Of a stretch of DNA of 64,000 nt, positions 58,880 to 64,000 are shown piece by piece. Location of the stretch: the NCBI RefSeq assembly GCF_009727055.1, contig NC_052350.1, positions 19,127,789 to 19,191,788 of the forward strand. The letters are read 5' to 3'. The position numbers were made by a program, and so were the translations under genes. This DNA comes from Benincasa hispida (Eukaryota; Streptophyta; Magnoliopsida; Cucurbitales; Cucurbitaceae). Below the pieces are notes generated by a model that saw nothing but the letters and a program-made list of their open reading frames with translations, was not told the DNA's origin and ran no database searches. Every line of letters begins with the position of its first letter. Positions within the stretch are counted from its first letter, which is position 1.

Positions 58880-58922
58880 TCCCTACCCCCAAATTTAAAG
58901 ATAAGCAAGGTCCTCATTGCGT
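58880..58922 (-). promoter_or_regulatory. Second polypurine/hairpin-like module
   Basis: The minus strand reads GCAATGAGGACCTTGC, TTATCT, then AAATTTGGGGGTAGGG, the same order as the LTR-proximal module (GCTTGAGGACAAGC, then AAATTTGGAGGTG) but about 700 bp further from the LTR. Confidence 0.65.
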
Positions 58923-59030
58923 TGTTTGGATAGACAACACAAACACTTAGAAAAAAATTTCAAAAAGAAGGTTTGAGCAGAACTTTGAAAGATAAAAGGT
59001 AAAATACTGCTAAACTAAGAATTAACTAAG

Positions 59031-59096
59031 TGTTAGTTAGAATTTACAAGGTACGGAAAATGTTGTTAGTTAGAATTTACAAGGTACGGAAAATGT
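59031..59096. repeat. Perfect 33 bp tandem duplication
   Basis: Two adjacent copies of a unit from tgttagttagaa to acggaaaatg, the first from 59031 and the second from 59064, without visible differences. Confidence 0.85.
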
Positions 59097-59399
59097 TTCT
59101 ATGTATAAACATATATTACATCATGGCAACGCAATGAATAACACAATCAATAAAAGATCAGAACATTGCAAATATTGACAAAGGATGATAAAGAAAAAGG
59201 CACAGACAGAAAGCAGTGAATATATACTCAATTGTATTGAATATTAACAAAGTATACAAAGAATGAAAAATTAACGCAATACAAAAATTTCTGCCTATAC
59301 AAAGAAACAAAGAATCAAAGAATTTCGTTAACTTAGAAAAATAATGAATTGAATAAAAATATAGAATGTCTGCAAAAATGTAAAACTTATTGTTGAGGA

Positions 59400-62346
59400 G
59401 CCGGAGGATCTGGAGGATTTTGAGGTGGTGCTACAAGAGCATTTTCATAATTCAGTTGCTGCCGGAGATGCGGAGACATCATGGGACCATGAAGATAAGC
59501 TGTGAGAAAATTAAAGTACTCATGGTTTAGCTCCGCAATCTATCTTTGATGGCGATGGACTGTAAAAATATTGCGTTGGATATTGATCAATGCCTCCCTT
59601 GATGTGGCAGCACTGCGCTGTATATCATCAATTTGCTCCATTACCACCTTAAATCTTTGGTTGAAGAAGTTTTGTTGTTGTGCGAAGAGTTGTTGCTGTT
59701 GGGAGAAGAGGGACCTCATTTCAGCTAACTCTACAGCCAAGTAGGGGATGGAATGTTGTGCCTGCGATGTCTCGTCAGTATTGTTTTGGGGTTGGGCAGA
59801 AGTGCCTTCATCCAAATCGTGTGGGTCATCAATATGCGACGGTGGAATGGAAGGTTGCGGTGATGAAGTTGCAGGTGAGTAAATTGGTGGGTATGCGGTT
59901 GGAGATTTTGGAGTGAGGGGAAGGTTAGCGAAATACTCATAGAGTGGAGAAGAAGATTGTGCGGGTGAGCTCGAAGGGCTTGGAGGACGAATAACTAAGG
60001 GTAAAGGGTCCAATAGTTCTGGATCTTGTGTTGTTTCTTCTTGGATTTTCCCATTTCCCTTATCCTCTTTGTGCTATGCCTTTGGCCTGGGTTCTTGTGG
60101 CGAATTGAGATCGATTGCAGGCCTCTTTAAAGGTAACTCTAGGCAATGTGGGGAGTCTTTGAGGAGCAGCCTCAGGATTTTGCTATTGATGATGCCATGG
60201 ACTTCTTGCATGGGTTCCTCCTCAATGCCTACCCCAACTATCAGGCATAGACTTGAGATAGTTCATGGAAAGAAATATTTTCCTCTAATGTGCCCCACAA
60301 AGCCTCGAATTTGACTTGCGATCAACAGGCCCACATCGATAGGAATGTCGCGCGTAATGCAGTATGCGGCCATAACTCGATCCCTTGAAATGGTCTTGTC
60401 ATGGGAAGTTGGGGTAAATCGCTTCATAACAAGATAAACCCAGAGCCTTGCCTGCGGAAGCAGAGTCTTGGACGTAAGGGTCTTGATGCCTTTTAAAGAA
60501 ACTGACCACTTCGTGCCCGGTTGCGTTAATACTCGCAGCGCATCTTCCAACTGTTGTTCTGTGGGATCATCAATGATTTTGTTACCTGGTGCATCCAGGT
60601 TATCCTTCATTTGATATAGCTCATTGATGTCCTTTGCGCTAAAAGGCACCACTTGCCCTTTTATGGTCACCACATCCTTGGTGCCATGTAGCCGTCCATG
60701 GTAAAAGTCACGCACTACCTTGGGAACAACAATGGCTGGGCATTGGCAAAATGTGTCCCAACCATGCTCCACGATCACGCTCATGATGAGGTCAGGTAGT
60801 GGCGTTGGTGCAGGGTAAAAGCCCACCTCCATCAACAAGTCGTCATTTTCTTTCTTTTTGGATGACCATGCCTTAGCCAATGCGGGTTTGCTGCTTTCTA
60901 CGACCACTTTGCCATTTTCTTTGGCCAATGCAAGGCGAGATTGTTGCCTTTGTTTTCTTTCCCATTCCTTGCATTTTTCCTCATTCTCTCGCTCGGCAAG
61001 TTATTTTCCTTTCTTCTTCTGTAAGCGTCTTCTATTAGCTTTGCGCTTCTTTTCTTTTTCTTCTTCCAAGCTCTTTTTCTCTTCTTCCTTCTTATTTTTC
61101 TCTTCCTCTTCTTCTTCTCTTTCAAACTCCTCCTCAAACTGTTCAGAGGCCAATAAAAGACATTATTCCTCTTCAATCCACCCTATTTCTTCAAGCCTTG
61201 AGATTTCATTATTGCAGCGAACTTCCTCATCATGCAATTTTCTTTTTCTATCACCTTCTACGGTGATGAGTTTCGCCCGCTCCATTTTCTCCTGATTCTC
61301 CTCCTCTTCTTTTCTTCTTTTTTATTTTTATTCTAATGTGATTATTAATCTAAGAAGGTCAACATAAGACCCTTGCGGCGCATTCTCCTTGCGACGCCCC
61401 ATCAGGGGGGTATCTTCTCCTTCTTCGCCTTTTTCCACCGCAACCATTTGCATTGTTTCAGGTTGCACTGGTTCCAGCAATTGCGCTGTTTCCCCCCTAT
61501 CCTCCCTCATGGAGGTTGGTTCTCCATCCTTTTTAGGGCTTGCAGCCCTCTGCTTCTTTTCTTCTTCCTTTTTTAGGCGCCTCTCTTCACACCGGCGCAT
61601 TCTTCTATCTTCCTTCTTCTTCTTCTTTTCCTCATCTTCATCATCATTCTTCTTCTCTTTATTCTTTTTCTCCTTGCGATGATGAGATGACTTAGCTTCT
61701 CCAGCCTTTCTCCCTTTTCCTTTCCTCTTCTTCTTTTCTTCTTCAGCTCCATCTGGTTGCGTCTCTGTTGCAACTTAAGGAGTCTCTACCACAACTTCAC
61801 CTCCTTAGTCTCCTCCATCGCAATCTCCTCCACTGCAATTCTGGAGGGTCTGTCATAGGTTTCTGCATTGGCAGTTACCTCAGGAGTCTCTAAGGTCAGA
61901 GTGTCTCTTCCTGCCTCTTCTTCAACCACCACTCCCTCCGCCACCACCATTTTTTTAGTCACCGTCACCTCTTCAACCACCACCGTCGCCACCTCCTCCG
62001 TGGATAGTGGTTGGTTTACAACCTCTGCCTCGGATAATCCCTCTCCTTGCTCCAAATGACTCAGAATGTTGCCAAACACTTCCTTATCATCAAGCCTTTT
62101 CTTTTCGCTCTCAGTTGAGATGGCAGGAGTTGGAACTGGGGTATTTTCAGTGTTGTGCCTCCTCTTGAACTAAGGAGGCTGGACGGACAATGGGTTTCTC
62201 TGGGTTCTACCGACGATTTTTGGGATGGTATGGGTTTAGGCAGCAAGCCTGCGATTGGCAGCAAGGAATGCTGCCTTTCGCATGGCGATTTGGTCAGATG
62301 AAGGGGTTGAGAGTGAAGCAGAAACCTGGGAAGCTTGGTCAGCCAT
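59400..62346 (-). pseudogene. Athila-associated ORF with plant-transposon domain, broken
   Basis: Starts MADQASQVSASLSTPSS at 62346. It continues through Glu/Lys-rich low-complexity sequence (60930-62260, several frameshifts) into a conserved globular region at 60263-60928: EVGFYPAPTPLPDLIMSVI, HGWDTFCQ, VVPKVVRDFYHG, VPFSAKDINELYQM, and ISRDRVMAAYCITRDIPIDV. After a TGA just downstream of GKYFFP the same frame runs on to a Pro/Ser-rich and Gln-rich tail (59540-60013). The globular part resembles the putative plant transposon protein domain found in many retroelement-associated ORFs. Its biochemical function is not known to me. Not a host gene in my reading. Confidence 0.65.
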
Positions 62347-63269
62347 GGGAGCTTGGTTGAAAGAGCTTAGAAAATCGTTAGAGTTTTGGGAAAGAATGAA
62401 GGTTTTATTGCTTGTCTAGGGTTTTTTCAAAGTGCAATGAGGTATATAAATTTCACATGACGGGGAAGGGTTCCTATTTAATATGGTTTGGGTCGCAATG
62501 TGGGGTCCAATGCGATTTTGCGATGGACAGGCCTCGAGAAGCTCAAAGACCCGTCGTTCAAACTCTTCTCATTTATGAATTTTTAGAAAAAAAAACGACC
62601 TTTCGTCAGCAAAATCATCATTGCTTTGGGATACGAAATGATTGGACTTTTCAAATGCAAAAAGAATTTTCTTTAATATTTTATTCGAATGGATGCAATG
62701 TAAAGATTAACGCAATGTGCTCATCAACGCAAATGCATCTTCACAGAAGACGAGCAACAACGCATACACCTCCGCAACACACCCCTTAACTAACACATTT
62801 CTGGAGGATACCTCAACATAGTGCATTTAGCTAAGGACGGGCAAAGGACATATACGTGCGCAACACACCCCTTAGCTCAACACAATCGAGTTGGGTGAGC
62901 ACAAAGAGTATCTCATTGGTTCAAGATGCGTCCATTATCGCCTTGCATACTAAATGTTGATTGTTTCATTTTATTTATTTTATTTTAATATTATTTTTTC
63001 ATCAACACAAGTTACTAAGACTTGCGACAATAAATTTCTCTTTATTTCTCAATCATTCATCATTTAAAGACTAATGCATTAATTACAGAAAAGTTCAAGA
63101 ATTAAAGACGGTATAAAAATAAATGTAAATGAAGTAAATGAAGAATTAATTCATAAATTCATGAAAAAAATTAAATGTAGAAGTAAAGAAAAAATTCAAG
63201 AATTCAATAAGACATAAATTAAAGAAAGCATTAAACATATTTGTAAGAGATGGACCGAAAGATACGTTT
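62347..63269. other. Non-coding spacer inside the Athila-like element
   Basis: No domain recognised. A phrase of about 18 bases with gcaacacaccccttag/aac recurs near 62776 and 62861. Confidence 0.5.
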
Positions 63270-64000
63270 CTTTGAATAAGCGCAATCCACATCTCTGCAG
63301 GCGGTCCGGCTTGCATGCCCAATGTCCTAGGGACATTGTTCCTTTTCATTGGATCCCGGGGCTTCTGAGTTGCTGGGCAACGTTCCTGGTGCTCTATTTC
63401 TCAAGTCAGATACCAGCTGGCCCACTTGGATCTCCAAGTTTTGAATTGAAGACGCCTACGCTTGCATCACTGCGTCATTTTTATCCATATATTGTTTCAG
63501 TAGGGTCTCTAATGAGCTTCCAGAGGTGTTTGATGATGAGGGTTACTGGTTATGCGATTGCCTTGGTTGTCCCTGGTTTGAGTTGTGGTGAAAAGAAGGA
63601 TTTCCTCGACTGCCACTCTGATGGTTGATTGGCCCCCCCTTGGTTAAGATTGCCTTCTCACCTGAAGTTAGGATGAGTCCTCTAGCCAGGATTGTAGATG
63701 TTGCTGAAGGGGTTATTTTGGATGGCGCATACTTGCTGGAGATTTGATGGGCACATTTCTGCAACATGAGCCCCTCCACAATTAACACAACTTATTGCAG
63801 TCATTTGAGCCGGTGCAGCGAGTTGCGCTGATTGTTGGGAGATGGCTCCTTGATTTATTGCCATCGATTGAAGGATCGAGGTCACCGCGACCATCTTAGC
63901 AGCCAACGTGGTCATTGTCTCCACTAGGACAATGGAAGTTTCATTCTTTTTCGTTCGGCGCCTCAGCCTCCATAGCCATCATCAATCTAGTCATCCATGT
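63270..64000 (-). pseudogene. Athila-type gag remnant, partial
   Basis: Continues beyond the right edge. The minus strand reads SCVNCGGAHVAEMCPSN (a knuckle-like CX2CX4HX4C), QQVCAIQNNPFSNIYNPG, then in other frames a NPGWR...NQGG-like stretch, SLETLLKQYMDKNDAVMQ, IQNLEIQVGQL and NSEAPGSNEKEQC, the normal order of Athila gag C termini. Intact relatives continue from EQC into the protease; here the sequence stops and changes, so pol is missing from exactly this point. Confidence 0.78.

Larger units (their letters stand above)
56285..64000 (-). mobile_element. Athila-like Ty3/gypsy element without pol, partial (runs off the right edge)
   Basis: Read on the minus strand from the right edge: a gag remnant (63270-64000), a spacer, a broken second ORF with a plant-transposon-type domain (59400-62346), a non-coding region with two polypurine-like modules, and an LTR at 56285-58174. 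No protease, reverse transcriptase or integrase sequence is seen, so this is a pol-deleted, non-autonomous copy. It is inserted into the copia 3' LTR at 56284. Confidence 0.78.

Noticed and set aside
60858..61682. Serine/phenylalanine-rich plus-strand frames
   Set aside because: Antisense of the Lys/Glu-rich low-complexity part of the Athila-associated ORF.
59400..62346. A host gene encoding a Lys/Glu-rich nuclear protein
   Set aside because: Flanked by Athila gag and an Athila-type LTR in the same orientation, with stops and frameshifts; the transposon reading explains it better.
1..64000. tRNA, rRNA or miRNA genes
   Set aside because: None recognised by eye; tRNA-like words seen are the primer binding sites of the retroelements. 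A tRNAscan-SE or Infernal run would be needed to exclude small RNAs.

Overview
This window is nuclear DNA from a flowering plant. The genes have introns, the AT content is high, and plant retrotransposons make up most of the length. The repeat style (very large AT-rich copia LTRs, short hairpin repeats with a tctatcactgatagact core) suggests a cucurbit, but that is only an inference. I can support three real host genes. Everything else is transposon-derived or featureless AT-rich spacer.

The gene island runs from about 16.3 to 34.6 kb. It holds an R-SNARE YKT6 gene (+, six exons, 199 aa), a temperature-induced lipocalin TIL (-, two exons, 184 aa) tail to tail with it, and a type-B cytokinin response regulator (-, six coding exons, 697 aa). 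From memory, the Arabidopsis neighbours AT5G58060 (YKT61), AT5G58070 (TIL) and AT5G58080 (ARR18) lie in the same order, so this looks like an old conserved gene block. Between TIL and the response regulator there are traces of a tandem duplication of the TIL locus. The 3' flank and the promoter of a second copy, including its heat-shock-element-like sites, are still visible. The second coding region is gone, and its place is now held by a decayed chromovirus tail and a nearly complete chromovirus with 172-174 bp LTRs.

The left flank (1-15.6 kb) is a nest of repeats. A decayed LINE (-) is split by LTR-only copies of one large copia family. Those copies lie in alternating orientation, forming tail-to-tail and head-to-head inverted pairs. 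One of them is interrupted by a 2.53 kb solo LTR with a perfect 5 bp target duplication. The right flank holds 5.8 kb of AT-rich spacer with two hairpin MITEs. A decayed CACTA transposon (TNP2-like, 40.4-45.9 kb) follows, itself interrupted by a hAT-type MITE with a perfect 8 bp target duplication. Next is a copia element with 2.2 kb LTRs (46.4-56.3 kb). An Athila-like element that has lost its pol region is inserted in the copia 3' LTR and runs off the right edge.

The window therefore reads as a conserved gene block with layered transposon insertions around it. I see no operon-like or defence-like novel system. The points most worth checking are the microsynteny, the ghost TIL copy with its orphan heat-type promoter, the GC-AG intron in the response regulator, the inverted LTR pairs, the CGATCG motif array of the copia family, and the duplicated hairpin/polypurine modules of two retroelements.
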